Source: an uncultured Aeriscardovia sp.
Lineage (GTDB): Bacteria; Actinomycetota; Actinomycetes; Actinomycetales; Bifidobacteriaceae
Direction: 5' to 3'
Length of the DNA stretch: 64,000 nt
Assembly: GCA_903789535.1 (NCBI GenBank)
Contig: CAIFES010000006.1
Location: 16,728-80,727, forward strand
Shown: positions 44,821 to 54,862 of the stretch, in pieces
How positions within the stretch are numbered: the first letter of the stretch is position 1
How the letters are laid out: each line of letters starts with the position of its first letter
Position numbers and translations under genes: made by a program
Notes under the pieces: model-generated
What the model was told of the DNA's origin: nothing
Seen by the model: the letters and a program-made list of their open reading frames with translations, nothing else
Databases searched by the model: none

Positions 44821-47820
44821 TCAGTCGTTGCGACGGCGTGCGACCACCGTGCCCGCACCGAGGCTGCACAGCACGACGGCGGCGCTGATGGCGAGCAGCG
44901 AGTCCGCGCCTGTGGAAGCGAGGGCCTTGCCCTGCTTGGACGCGGCAGCCGTGGCACCGTTCTTGGCATTCGGCTTGGCGCTCGGCGCGGCGGACTTCTT
45001 CGTGCCGGTCTGCCTGGCGGAATCCGTGCCCTTGCCGGTGTTCGAGGAATCCGGCTGCGACGGCGTGGATGGCTTTGCCGGCTTGTCGGCATCCTTGCCG
45101 GCGTCCTTGTTACCAGCGTCCTTGCCCGAATCCGCATCGCCGGAATGGCTGTCACCGGAGTGGCCGGGCTGATCCGGGTTGTCAGGTTTGCTCGGCTGGT
45201 CCGGATTCTCAGGCTTATCAGGCTCGCTCGGCTGGTCAGGGTTGCTCGGCTGATCCGGATTCACAGGCTGATCAGGGTTGTCAGGTTTGCTCGGCTGGTC
45301 AGGGTTCTCCGGCTTGCTGGGCTGATCAGGATTATCCGGCTGGTCGGGATTCTCCGGCTGCTTCGAGGCGTCCTCATCCGCCTTCTTGGCGGCATCCAGT
45401 TCCTTCTTTGCCGCATCAAGCGCCGCCTGGGCGTCGGAGACGGCCTTCGTCGCCTTCGTCACCGCGGCATCTGCGGCATCAGCCTTCTTCTGGGCCTCCT
45501 GCGCCGTCTTCTGGGCGGGGACGAGCGCGGCAACCGCATCGTCATACGCCTTCTGGGCATCGGCGACGTGCTTGTCATGCTGCTCGGTGGCGGACTTGAG
45601 GCTCTCCCTGGCGGCATCGAGGGCGGACTGCGCCTTGTCGACGGCGCCTTGTGCGGCGGCGACCGCCTGATGGCGCGCGTTGGCGGCCGTCAGATTCTTG
45701 TCGGCAGCCTCCTTGGCGGCCTTGGCGGAATCCACCTTCTGCTGCAGATCCGCGAGATCGGCGCTCTTGCCGGCCTGCGCGTCCTGCAGGGCCTTCCTGG
45801 CGGCGGCAAGCGCAGTATCCGCGGCCTGCTGGTCGGCCTGAGCCGTGGCGAGCGCCTTATCAGCGGCGGTCTTGGCATCCTGCGCGGCGGTGAGGGCCGT
45901 GGCGGCCTGGAACTGCGCGGTCTGGGCGGAAGACAGATCGCGTGCTGCGCTCTGCGCGGCGGCCCGCTTTGCCGCAAGGTCGTTGGCAGCAGCGTCGGCG
46001 GCAGCCTGCGCCGTCTCCACCTTCGCCTTCGCGTCCGCATATGCCTGCGGCGCATTATCGAGCTTGCTGACGTAAGAGTTTACAAGGTTCGTGAACTCGT
46101 CGACGGTGTAGTCAGGGGCATCAGACGTCGCCTGGAAAACGACATCCCCGGCTTTCCCATCGGCTTTGTTGACGGCAAGACCGAACGACGAACGATTGCT
46201 GTCAATGAAGTTGAGAAAATGTCCGACCTGCCCGTAAAAAGCGGAATCGCGCGCATAGACCCATGAGGAATCATGACGGTGGGCGCCCAGCGCGGCGTCG
46301 GTCTTGGCGGCATTCTCGAACACACGCTTCTCTTCTGTGTACCATCCGTCAAATGGCCAGTTCTTATCCGTCGTGGTGGTGGACTTGCCAGTCTCGTCCA
46401 TCGACCAGTGCGTACGGCCTATTTCATTATCAGGGATCGAATCCCACACGCGCGGATCGTTCGAGCCTTCGTAATCAGTCGATTGCTCCGGCACGAGCCA
46501 CGCGACGTTTTCCAGACCCGTTCCATAGAAATCACCGGTCTTCGCCTGGGCATGGTCTTCAACCGCGTTCGAGAAGAGAGAGTCAAGCTGAGAACCGACG
46601 ACACCCTCAATGCTGATACCGAGGGTGCGCACTCCTTCCGTGCTACGGATGCTGTTGACCGCCGACAGGTATGACAGCGATGCCTGCATTTCCTCAAGGC
46701 TCAGCGCGTTCCCCTGCTTGCCAAGTGCCGGCTTGACATACTTGTCGTACCAGACTGCCTTGCCAGAAGCATGATTGACGAACAATGTGGTCCGGTCCTG
46801 ATGCTCATGCGAGGTACCGTCCAGCCAGCTCTTCGCCATCTGAGCATGCGCCTTCTGCGCTGAAGTGGAGTTCGGATCCGCGATGATGGAATCGAGCAGA
46901 CCGGACACACCCTTGGCCTTCTGTGCATCGGCATTGTCCGCCGCGGACTTGAGCGAGTCAGCCTGTGCCTTGGCGGAAGCGAGGGCGCTGTCGGCGGCCG
47001 TCTTGGCCGCCTGTGCGTCGGTCACGGCCTGATCCGCTGTCTTCTTTGCATTCTGCTTCGCGGTGACATCGCTGTCAGCGGCCGACTGCGCGTTCTGTGC
47101 GTTCGAGAGGGCTGCGGCGGCCGAGGTGGCTGCCGACTGCCTGGAGGAAACCTGCGAATCAGCCTGTTTCTTTGCGTTCTCGGCATCGGCAACGGCCTTC
47201 TGGGCACCGGAGAGATCCGTGGCACCCTGGGCGGCGGCAAGCGCGTCCTGCGCGGCCTGCAGTTTCTGCGCCGCCGTCTTGGCAGCCGACTGCGCGTCGC
47301 TGACCGACTGGCCGTCGGCCTCGGCCTTCTGCGCCTGCGCCAGAGCCTTCTGCGCGGCATCGAGCTTCTGCTGCGCCGCAGCGACGGCCTCACTGGAGGC
47401 GGTCTGCTCATTCTTGGCCGCCTCAAGCGCCTTCTGCGCCTGATCCTTCGCCTTCTGTGCGGAGGCGAGCGCCTGCTTCGCTGTGCTCAGATCCGCATCT
47501 GCCGATTTCTGGGCCTCCTGTGCGGCCTCAAGATCCGCTTTGGCCGATTTGACGAGCTTGGCGGCCTCATCGTACTTCTTCTGGGCCTCCTGCGTCCGGG
47601 CACTGCTCTTGGCTTCATCAATGGCGTTCTGCGAGGCGGTCACCTGCTCATGCGCAGACTGCAGATCCTCCTGCGCGAAGGCCGGGACGGCACCACCGGC
47701 AAGGGCGGCGATGGTCGCGGCGGACGCGAAGAACGAGATGCCCTTGCGCATCGTCTGCATGGTGCGTGCGGGCCGGGCGGCGGCATGCCTGCCACGCGGA
47801 GCGATCCTGAAATCCTTCAT
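44821..47820 (-). CDS. Sortase-anchored coiled-coil surface protein (SEC10/PgrA-like)
   Basis: A 999-aa cell-wall protein. Order: signal peptide (basic start, hydrophobic core, cleavage near AFA 50); Ala-rich coiled coil (~51-330); globular CAP-like centre (~330-590) with FVNHASGKAVWYDKYVKPAL and GLENVAWLVP, recalling the SEC10/PgrA surface-exclusion domain; second coiled coil (~590-815); wall-spanning NPDQPSKPD repeats (~815-905); sorting signal LASTG, hydrophobic helix and RRRND tail. ATG 47820 follows the very purine-rich GGGAGAGAAGGA. That ribosome binding site is complementary to the CU-rich tract of the small RNAs described here. Confidence 0.88.
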   Translation of the reverse strand: MKDFRIAPRGRHAAARPARTMQTMRKGISFFASAATIAALAGGAVPAFAQEDLQSAHEQVTASQNAIDEAKSSARTQEAQKKYDEAAKLVKSAKADLEAAQEAQKSADADLSTAKQALASAQKAKDQAQKALEAAKNEQTASSEAVAAAQQKLDAAQKALAQAQKAEADGQSVSDAQSAAKTAAQKLQAAQDALAAAQGATDLSGAQKAVADAENAKKQADSQVSSRQSAATSAAAALSNAQNAQSAADSDVTAKQNAKKTADQAVTDAQAAKTAADSALASAKAQADSLKSAADNADAQKAKGVSGLLDSIIADPNSTSAQKAHAQMAKSWLDGTSHEHQDRTTLFVNHASGKAVWYDKYVKPALGKQGNALSLEEMQASLSYLSAVNSIRSTEGVRTLGISIEGVVGSQLDSLFSNAVEDHAQAKTGDFYGTGLENVAWLVPEQSTDYEGSNDPRVWDSIPDNEIGRTHWSMDETGKSTTTTDKNWPFDGWYTEEKRVFENAAKTDAALGAHRHDSSWVYARDSAFYGQVGHFLNFIDSNRSSFGLAVNKADGKAGDVVFQATSDAPDYTVDEFTNLVNSYVSKLDNAPQAYADAKAKVETAQAAADAAANDLAAKRAAAQSAARDLSSAQTAQFQAATALTAAQDAKTAADKALATAQADQQAADTALAAARKALQDAQAGKSADLADLQQKVDSAKAAKEAADKNLTAANARHQAVAAAQGAVDKAQSALDAARESLKSATEQHDKHVADAQKAYDDAVAALVPAQKTAQEAQKKADAADAAVTKATKAVSDAQAALDAAKKELDAAKKADEDASKQPENPDQPDNPDQPSKPENPDQPSKPDNPDQPVNPDQPSNPDQPSEPDKPENPDQPSKPDNPDQPGHSGDSHSGDADSGKDAGNKDAGKDADKPAKPSTPSQPDSSNTGKGTDSARQTGTKKSAAPSAKPNAKNGATAAASKQGKALASTGADSLLAISAAVVLCSLGAGTVVARRRND

Positions 47821-47906
47821 ATTTTCCTTCTCTCCCGCCATTGCCATAACGCAGTGGCTCCGTCTCCAACGTACCCGTGCATGGCGTCAGGCTTGAAGCA
47901 GTTGAA

Positions 47907-47915
47907 TTATCCACA
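47907..47915 (+). promoter_or_regulatory. DnaA box upstream of the surface-protein gene
   Basis: One consensus TTATCCACA. The 331-base gap between the surface-protein gene and clpB otherwise holds the clpB terminator and no gene. Confidence 0.35.
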
Positions 47916-48093
47916 CATCGTGCAGAGGTGAAAATCTGCGATTCCTGCAATGTCGGTGAGAGAAAGAAAAGAAATGGGATGAACCATAAATAATTGCAAT
48001 ACACAACAACTGACTGCCGATGCAGACGCAACGCGGACGACCACGCCGCGGCAATAAAACCAATGGCGACAAATGAGATCAATGGCAACAAAA

Positions 48094-48127
48094 AGGTCGG
48101 GGCACTGGCGAACCAGCACCCCGACCT
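48094..48127 (-). terminator. Terminator after clpB
   Basis: Stem AGGTCGGGG/CCCCGACCT (48094-48102 with 48119-48127) enclosing an inner CTGG/CCAG hairpin, followed by TTTTTGTTG on the minus strand. Confidence 0.8.
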
Positions 48128-48151
48128 CAAGCCTTAAGGAAGCAGACAGGC

Positions 48152-50917
48152 TCACTCGCCCTGTGTAGAGCCTTCGCCCGCGCCGGCGCCAGAGCCCTTC
48201 ACACCGGTACCCGCGGACGCATCGGCACTAGCCGATGACGCGGCGCCGGAACCGGATGCCTCGGTGCCGTCGTCACCGGCGAGCGGGTCGGCCGGCATGG
48301 TCGAGAGCGTGAGATGGTCCTCGTCGCCCACATGGTCGACCAGCACGGTGTCGCCGTCGCTGACCTGCCGCGAGAGCAGCATATTCGCCATCTGGTTGTC
48401 GATCTGCGTCTGGATGAGCCGACGCAGCGGACGGGCGCCGTAGACCGGGTCATAGCCTGTGTCGGCGAGCCAGTCCTTGGCCGACTTCGTCACCTGCAGA
48501 CGGATGCGGCGATCCGACAGGCGGGCGGAGACGCGACCGACCTGGATGTCGACGATCCGGCCCAGATCCTCGCGGGTGAGCGGGTCGAAGACGATCAGAT
48601 CGTCCAGACGGTTGAGGAACTCCGGCTTGAAGTGCGCGTGCACGGCGTCGAGGACGGCCTTCTTGCGGGCGTCGGCGTCCATGTCGTCGCGCAGCAGGTA
48701 CTGCGAGCCGAGGTTGGAGGTCATGATGATGACCGTGTTGGTGAAGTCGACCGTCCTGCCCTGGCCGTCGGTCAGACGACCGTCGTCCAGCACCTGCAGG
48801 AGCAGGTCGAACACCTCCGGGTTGGCCTTCTCCACCTCGTCGAACAGCACGACGGAGTACGGGCGACGGCGCACCGCCTCGGTGAGCTGGCCGCCCTCCT
48901 CGTAGCCAACGTAGCCCGGCGCGGCACCGATCAGGCGGGACACGGAGGCCTTCTCCATGTACTCCGACATATCGATGCGCACGATGGCCTTCTCCGAGTC
49001 GAAGAGGAAGTCCGCCAAGGCCTTGGCGAGCTCGGTCTTGCCCACGCCCGTAGGTCCCAGAAACATGAAGCTGCCGGTGGGGCGGTTCGGGTCGGACACG
49101 CCGGCGCGCGCACGGCGCACCGCGTTGCTCACCTCGCTGATCGCCCGCTTCTGGCCGACGACCCGCTTGGAGAGCGAGTCCTCCATGTGCAGCAGCTTCT
49201 CGTCCTCGCTCTCGGTCAGACGGCCCACGGGGATGCCGGTCCACTCGGCCACGATCTGGGCCACGGACTGCGCGTCCACATGGTCGGGCACCATCGGCTC
49301 CTCCACGGAACCGTTCGCGCCTGTCTGTCCCGCGTCCTCACGCGAGTCGACGTCCTGCTTCTGCGCCTGTTCGAGCTTCTTGCGGATCTCCGGGATCTCG
49401 CCGTAGAGGATCTTCGAGGCGGTGGCGAGGTCGCCCTCACGGGTGGCCTTGTCGGCCGCGACCTTCTTGGCGTCGAGCTCGGCGCGCAGGTCGCCCACCT
49501 TGTTGTGCTCGGCCTTCTCCGCCTTCCAGCGGGCGTTGAGACCGGCGAGCTTCTCCTTTGTGTTGGCGAGCTCCTTCTCGATCTTGTGCAGACGCTCCTT
49601 GGAGGCCGGGTCGGTGGCCTTCTTGAGCTGCATCTGTTCCATCTGCAGACGGGTGACCTTGCGGCCGAGCTCGTCGATCTCCTCCGGGGAGGAGTCAAGC
49701 TCCATACGCAGATGCGCGGCGGCCTCATCGATCAGATCGATGGCCTTGTCCGGCAGCTGGCGGTCGGTGATGTAGCGGTTGGACAGCTGGGCGGCGGCGA
49801 CGAGCGCGTCGTCGCCGATGGTGACCTTGTGGTGTGCCTCGTAGCGGCGCTTGAGACCGCGCAGAATGGCGATGGTGTCCTCCACGCTCGGCTCTCCGAC
49901 GAACACCTGCTGGAAGCGGCGCTCGAGGGCCGGGTCCTTCTCGATGTTCTGGCGGTACTCGTCTAGCGTGGTGGCGCCGATCAGGCGCAGCTCGCCGCGG
50001 GCGAGCATGGGCTTGAGCATGTTGCCCGCGTCCATCGCACCCTCGGAGGCGCCGGCACCCACGATGGTGTGGATCTCGTCGATGAAGGCGATGATATTGC
50101 CATCCGAGCGCTTGATCTCGTTGAGGACCGCCTTGAAGCGCTCCTCGAACTCACCGCGGTACTTCGAGCCGGCCACCATGCTGGCCAGATCGAGGGAGAC
50201 GAGCTTCTTTCCGCGCAGTGTGGTGGGCACGTCGCCCGAGACGATGCGCTGGGCCAGGCCCTCCACGACGGCGGTCTTGCCCACGCCGGCCTCGCCGATG
50301 AGCACAGGGTTGTTCTTCGTGCGACGCGAGAGGATCTGCATCACACGGCGGATCTCCTTGTCACGGCCGATGACCGGGTCGAGCTTGCCCTCCTTCGCCT
50401 CGGCGGTCAAGTCGACGGAATACTTTTCGAGCGCCTTGTAGGTGCCCTCGGCGTCCGGGCTGGTCACATGCGCCCCGCCGCGCACACCCGGCACGGCCTT
50501 GCGCAGCGCGTCCGGCGTGACGTGCTCCTCGGCGAGAATGTCCGCCGCGGACGAGGGGCCGATGGCGATGCCGATGAGCAGATGCTCGGTGCTCACGTAC
50601 TGGTCGCCGAGGGCGGACATCTCCTTGTCCGCATTGGCGAGGGCGACGGTGAGCTGGCGCGAGGCCTGCGGCTGCGTGGTGCTCTCGCCGCTGGCGGCCG
50701 GCAGCTTGGTGAGCGCCTGGCGCACGCGGGCGCCGATGCGCTCGCGGTTGCCGCCCGCGGCCTGGATGAGGGGAATGACGACGCCGCCCTTCTGGCGCAG
50801 CAGCGCGTCGAGGACGTGCAGCGGGTCGACCTGCGGGTTGCCCGCCGCGGACGCCGACTGGATGGCGTCGCCCAGGGCCTCCTGGGCCATATTCGTATAC
50901 TTCTGGTCTTCTGCCAT
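48152..50917 (-). CDS. clpB: ATP-dependent disaggregase ClpB
   Basis: Hsp100 chaperone that rescues aggregated proteins with DnaK. The 921-aa protein has the Clp N-domain, AAA+ module 1 with [13 protein letters not shown], the long coiled-coil M-domain (~400-540, which defines ClpB), and module 2 with [14 protein letters not shown]. The C-terminus ends with an unusual Ser/Ala/Gly-rich stretch (~45 residues). GGAGAG six bases before ATG 50917 supports the start. A HAIR operator lies about 100 bases upstream. Confidence 0.97.
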   Translation of the reverse strand: MAEDQKYTNMAQEALGDAIQSASAAGNPQVDPLHVLDALLRQKGGVVIPLIQAAGGNRERIGARVRQALTKLPAASGESTTQPQASRQLTVALANADKEMSALGDQYVSTEHLLIGIAIGPSSAADILAEEHVTPDALRKAVPGVRGGAHVTSPDAEGTYKALEKYSVDLTAEAKEGKLDPVIGRDKEIRRVMQILSRRTKNNPVLIGEAGVGKTAVVEGLAQRIVSGDVPTTLRGKKLVSLDLASMVAGSKYRGEFEERFKAVLNEIKRSDGNIIAFIDEIHTIVGAGASEGAMDAGNMLKPMLARGELRLIGATTLDEYRQNIEKDPALERRFQQVFVGEPSVEDTIAILRGLKRRYEAHHKVTIGDDALVAAAQLSNRYITDRQLPDKAIDLIDEAAAHLRMELDSSPEEIDELGRKVTRLQMEQMQLKKATDPASKERLHKIEKELANTKEKLAGLNARWKAEKAEHNKVGDLRAELDAKKVAADKATREGDLATASKILYGEIPEIRKKLEQAQKQDVDSREDAGQTGANGSVEEPMVPDHVDAQSVAQIVAEWTGIPVGRLTESEDEKLLHMEDSLSKRVVGQKRAISEVSNAVRRARAGVSDPNRPTGSFMFLGPTGVGKTELAKALADFLFDSEKAIVRIDMSEYMEKASVSRLIGAAPGYVGYEEGGQLTEAVRRRPYSVVLFDEVEKANPEVFDLLLQVLDDGRLTDGQGRTVDFTNTVIIMTSNLGSQYLLRDDMDADARKKAVLDAVHAHFKPEFLNRLDDLIVFDPLTREDLGRIVDIQVGRVSARLSDRRIRLQVTKSAKDWLADTGYDPVYGARPLRRLIQTQIDNQMANMLLSRQVSDGDTVLVDHVGDEDHLTLSTMPADPLAGDDGTEASGSGAASSASADASAGTGVKGSGAGAGEGSTQGE

Positions 50918-51016
50918 AGTGTCTCTCCTGTTCGCCCCGTGCCGGCCCGCACCGGTCGGGGCATTCCGACGATTTCTATACAGACCAACAGGAGATGTGA
51001 GCAGATATTCCCAAAA

Positions 51017-51037
51017 GTTGAGGAAGATCGACTCAAG
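51017..51037 (-). promoter_or_regulatory. HAIR element (HspR operator) upstream of clpB
   Basis: Plus strand GTTGAGG-N7-ACTCAAG; the HAIR consensus is CTTGAGT-N7-ACTCAAG, so 12 of 14 arm positions match. HspR control of clpB is established in actinobacteria, including bifidobacteria. Confidence 0.8.
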
Positions 51038-51133
51038 TTTTGATTTTGGGTGCGATCATCAGTGCGATTGCGGTCATCGGTGCGATCATGTATGCGCACC
51101 ATGCCGCCACAACGCGCCGTCATCAGGATTTTC

Positions 51134-51205
51134 TCTTCCGGATACCCGGCGGATACCACCCGGATATCGGACGGATATCATGTGGATATCACACTGACAT
51201 CGACT
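51134..51205. repeat. Degenerate GGATATC repeats
   Basis: Five to six irregular copies of CGGATA(T/C)C with 4-6 base spacers, between clpB and the LPFTG protein gene (a 442-base gap). No gene evident. Confidence 0.5.
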
Positions 51206-51359
51206 GCCAGCATCGAAAAATTGCAGATCCCGGCAGGGTGTGAATATGTGTAAACAGTTCTGCACATGGCCTGTGTTTTCAGCGAAATCGTAAAGACCCC
51301 CGCGTAAAATCGGCTATTCAATAATGCAGTCAACCAACCAGCAGACCAGGAGGCGCGCG

Positions 51360-54300
51360 ATGAATGCTTATCAACCACGGCATCGGGCACCGTCTGGCCG
51401 CGCCGCCGCCCTCAGCAGGCGTCCGGGGCTGTTCGCGGGCGCCCTCGCCGCCGTGCTGGTTCTCGCGCTCCTGCTGACCAGCTTTATCGTCCGCCCCGCC
51501 GCCGCGGATACCGTGGCGGATCCCACCACTGCCGTCTCTGTCCGCTTGGCCTATCCAGATAACAAAGACCATACAGACGGCGTGACCGTGCAACCCGGCA
51601 CAGAATTTTCCGGCACCATCAGACTCAACGAGGCAACGAGTCCATCAAAAGATGCCACCAATCTCAAAGTGACGCTGCGCGTGCCCAAAGAGCACGTCAC
51701 AAGTATCTCTGTCCTGAGAGATTCCAAGGCGACCAGTTCCGATAAGCTCCCCTACACAATCTCTCCCATTACATCTGACGGCGACGATTGGGCCATCACG
51801 ATCACATGGCAGACATACGAACATTCGGGTACCTATACGTTTCCGTTTTCAATGACAGTGGCAAACGGCGAAACACCTGATGGCTTTGTCACCCACCCCG
51901 TTGCAACTATTACTTCGGATCAAAATCCGGATGTCACCAAATCCAATTCACTCACAGTGACCGCAAAATATCCAAAAACGACCTTGACCAAATTGGCGAA
52001 CGGCCGCGAATCAGATAACACGACGGTTGTGGGGACATCCGTAGATGCCACCCTGAACGGAACTACCTACATCCCCGAGGGAAGCGCCACAACCATGACG
52101 TTTTCCTTTAATTCGAACAAAAATATATCATCTCTTCGAACGCTCAGCTCGGCGACACTGACTGACACGCTTCCTGTTTATAAGGATTATCTTGGAAGCA
52201 CACGTCGCGCGTCTTTCAATGCCGCGGCGAATCCGGATTGGAAACTCTCGGCGGATGGGGAAACTGTCACCTATAAAAAGACCGGTAATAGCAATACCCT
52301 TGCCAACAGTTTCCCGTCTCTCAAACTCAGCTTCCCCGGATTGCCGCTGACCGAGAAGGGTACCTTCACCGTCGACGGACAGACGAAAAATTATCACTAT
52401 GCTTCTGTTACCAATTCGGCAACAGTGACGACGGAAGTGCCGAATCTTGCCAGTGGCGAACAAGCACCCACGGCCACCGATTCCATCAGCCTGAACGTGG
52501 CTTCAAAGGAGTATGCGGAAGCTCCCAGCAATGGCTTCCTCGCCGTTTACGTAGCAAGCTCTGGCGCAAATTATCAGACAGTCAATGTTTCAAACACACC
52601 CACCAACCGAGGAAAAGAATTTGCATGGGCCTTCGATGCGACTAATTCGCTCCAGTACCCCATGAAGAATGTCGAGCTCCACAACGATTCTGCGGTGTCC
52701 GGCTATGGTCTTGACTCGCGTTTGAAAGTGACGGGAATCACTTCCATCTCCATCAACGGGCTATCAGACAGCGAGGTACTGAAAAACATCGATTCCGTCT
52801 GCGCCTATGAAGCCGATGGGGATGGAACATGCAAGCCACAGACGTTGGATTCTTCATCCGGCAAGCTCTCTGTCACCTTTGATTCATCTGCCACATATTC
52901 CGGATTCTCCATCAAATTCAAACCGGACTGGAAATGGCCGGTCGGATCAAATATCAATGTCCACGCATCCTCTTCTCTCCGTGACCCAGATGCAGCCAGC
53001 TGGAACACTCTTGAATCGCCGAACAATGTCCTCAAGAACACCGCTCGAATGAGTGGGACAATGCTCTCCGAGACGCTCAATTCAGATGGAACCTCGGAAT
53101 ACACTGAACTCGGCACATCAGTAGCATCGGGCTGGGCACAATATGTATTGACCCCGTTTACCGAGAAGCTTCAGATCGTGCACACCGGAATTGATATTTA
53201 TGACTGGAAAACGGCAACTGTCAACAGTTCAAAACTCGTTATTTATGGCATCAAAGGAACTCTAGATTCTGAGAAGAAGTACCAGAATCTTCGTGTTGTC
53301 CTTCTTCTTCCTGCCGGGATGACATACACGTCCTATGCCAACACAGCAGCTGCTTATGGCAATAAGGTTGATGTCAGCAATCTCGTCGACAAGAAAAGCA
53401 TCACTACTGTCAGCAATTTCAACGGCACGGAGATGACCAAGGTCACCATTCCGCTCGACCAGTCCATCGCAAAACAGTTTATGAGCGGGACCAGCGATAC
53501 ATGGCAGGCGTGGCTCGAATTCAATGTCAACATCACTGATGATTCCGATACCGAGAATCCCAATGTCATGGTTGGCTATATCACTGCCGACAACGCTCCA
53601 GATCCCGGTACAGAGACCGGCTTCACTGATTACTCCACACCACTTCCGTCGTCCACCGGTGAAGGCGTCTATCCTGATTCCTATAAAATCGGACCGCATA
53701 CGAACATCAGCGCAGTCTCTTCCGCATACACCGTGACGGCGGCAAGCGGAACCCATGCCCAGCAGACGGTCCAGAATGACACAGCGGCAAGCAAACCGAA
53801 TAAGCAGGGTGTCAGTGCCAAGGCAGGCGATGATCTGACCTATAACTTGCTGGTCAGCAGTGGAGGCGGCGCATCGACCAATACACGCATTTTCGACGCA
53901 CTGCCTTCCACGTCTAACGGCAGCAAGTTCAATGTCCGTTTGAGGTCGTTCCCGACTCTGCAAGATGAATACAAAAATAGCTATAGGCTGCTGTACACAA
54001 CCGACAGCAGCGCGTCGACAGCTTCTACTGCGGATACGGTCGACTCCGTTGTGAATAACAATTCACTCTGGAAGAGCGAAAGCGAACTCACAGCCGAAAA
54101 CAAATCTGCCGCAGACGTGACGGCTATTTTGTTGGTGCCAACGGATGAAACCGCGAAGACACCTGATTTTCTCCGGCTCAGTCTGCCAGTAAGCATTCCT
54201 TCCGATATTTCGGTCAAATCTACGGATTATAAGACCAATCCGCTTGACGGTATTGGCCTTATTGCCGCTCCTGAAGCTCGGAATAATTTCTGGTACAGCA

Positions 54301-54824
54301 CGCAGACAGTCGTCTGGAAACAGTCAAACTCCTCATACGCACGGCTGGGTGCGATCGCCGGATTCGTCGTCAAGAAGGTGAGCGCCGACGATTCGCCACT
54401 GTCAGGGGCCACGTTCTCGTTCCCCACGTCCGAAGGCGACACCACCTCGTCTGAAACGACCAATGACAGCGGTCACGCCACGTTCTATGGACTCCAGCCG
54501 TCGGACGGCACCACTTCGCTCACCCGCTCGCTCAGCGAGACGCAGGCACCGGACGGCTACCTGCCCGCCGACGATCTGAAGATCAAAGTCGAGAAGGCCG
54601 GCGACACACTGAAGATGACCTGTACCACGAAGAGCGGTGGGGCATGCTCCGGCTCGGGTACCAACGAGGACCCGTTCGTCGTCATGGATATGAAGGCGAA
54701 CGCCTCACTGCCGTTCACCGGCAGCAACAAGCTCGTCGTCCTGCTGGCCGGTATCGCCGGCTCGCTCCTGCTGCTCTCCCTCGTGGCGGTCGGCATCTAT
54801 GCCAGGCGCAGGCGGGAAATCTGA
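51360..54824 (+). CDS. LPFTG-anchored surface adhesin with C-terminal Cna-B/SpaA-like domain
   Basis: A 1154-aa secreted protein. A signal/anchor lies near 25-50 (ending RPAAAD); then a long Ser/Thr/Asn-rich region of repeated beta-type domains (~60-990), of which I recognise none by name. Residues ~1000-1090 look like a Cna-B/SpaA fold (FVVKKVSADDSPLSGATFSF and ETQAPDGYLPAD). The sorting signal is LPFTG (1117-1121), then a hydrophobic helix and RRRREI. AGGAGG six bases before ATG 51360 sets the start. The middle ~2.5 kb has lower GC and different codon use from its neighbours, typical of a variable or acquired surface gene. Confidence 0.85.
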   Translation: MNAYQPRHRAPSGRAAALSRRPGLFAGALAAVLVLALLLTSFIVRPAAADTVADPTTAVSVRLAYPDNKDHTDGVTVQPGTEFSGTIRLNEATSPSKDATNLKVTLRVPKEHVTSISVLRDSKATSSDKLPYTISPITSDGDDWAITITWQTYEHSGTYTFPFSMTVANGETPDGFVTHPVATITSDQNPDVTKSNSLTVTAKYPKTTLTKLANGRESDNTTVVGTSVDATLNGTTYIPEGSATTMTFSFNSNKNISSLRTLSSATLTDTLPVYKDYLGSTRRASFNAAANPDWKLSADGETVTYKKTGNSNTLANSFPSLKLSFPGLPLTEKGTFTVDGQTKNYHYASVTNSATVTTEVPNLASGEQAPTATDSISLNVASKEYAEAPSNGFLAVYVASSGANYQTVNVSNTPTNRGKEFAWAFDATNSLQYPMKNVELHNDSAVSGYGLDSRLKVTGITSISINGLSDSEVLKNIDSVCAYEADGDGTCKPQTLDSSSGKLSVTFDSSATYSGFSIKFKPDWKWPVGSNINVHASSSLRDPDAASWNTLESPNNVLKNTARMSGTMLSETLNSDGTSEYTELGTSVASGWAQYVLTPFTEKLQIVHTGIDIYDWKTATVNSSKLVIYGIKGTLDSEKKYQNLRVVLLLPAGMTYTSYANTAAAYGNKVDVSNLVDKKSITTVSNFNGTEMTKVTIPLDQSIAKQFMSGTSDTWQAWLEFNVNITDDSDTENPNVMVGYITADNAPDPGTETGFTDYSTPLPSSTGEGVYPDSYKIGPHTNISAVSSAYTVTAASGTHAQQTVQNDTAASKPNKQGVSAKAGDDLTYNLLVSSGGGASTNTRIFDALPSTSNGSKFNVRLRSFPTLQDEYKNSYRLLYTTDSSASTASTADTVDSVVNNNSLWKSESELTAENKSAADVTAILLVPTDETAKTPDFLRLSLPVSIPSDISVKSTDYKTNPLDGIGLIAAPEARNNFWYSTQTVVWKQSNSSYARLGAIAGFVVKKVSADDSPLSGATFSFPTSEGDTTSSETTNDSGHATFYGLQPSDGTTSLTRSLSETQAPDGYLPADDLKIKVEKAGDTLKMTCTTKSGGACSGSGTNEDPFVVMDMKANASLPFTGSNKLVVLLAGIAGSLLLLSLVAVGIYARRRREI

Positions 54825-54862
54825 GCATCGGGCGGGTGTCCTGTCCAGCCTAGAAAGCAGGC

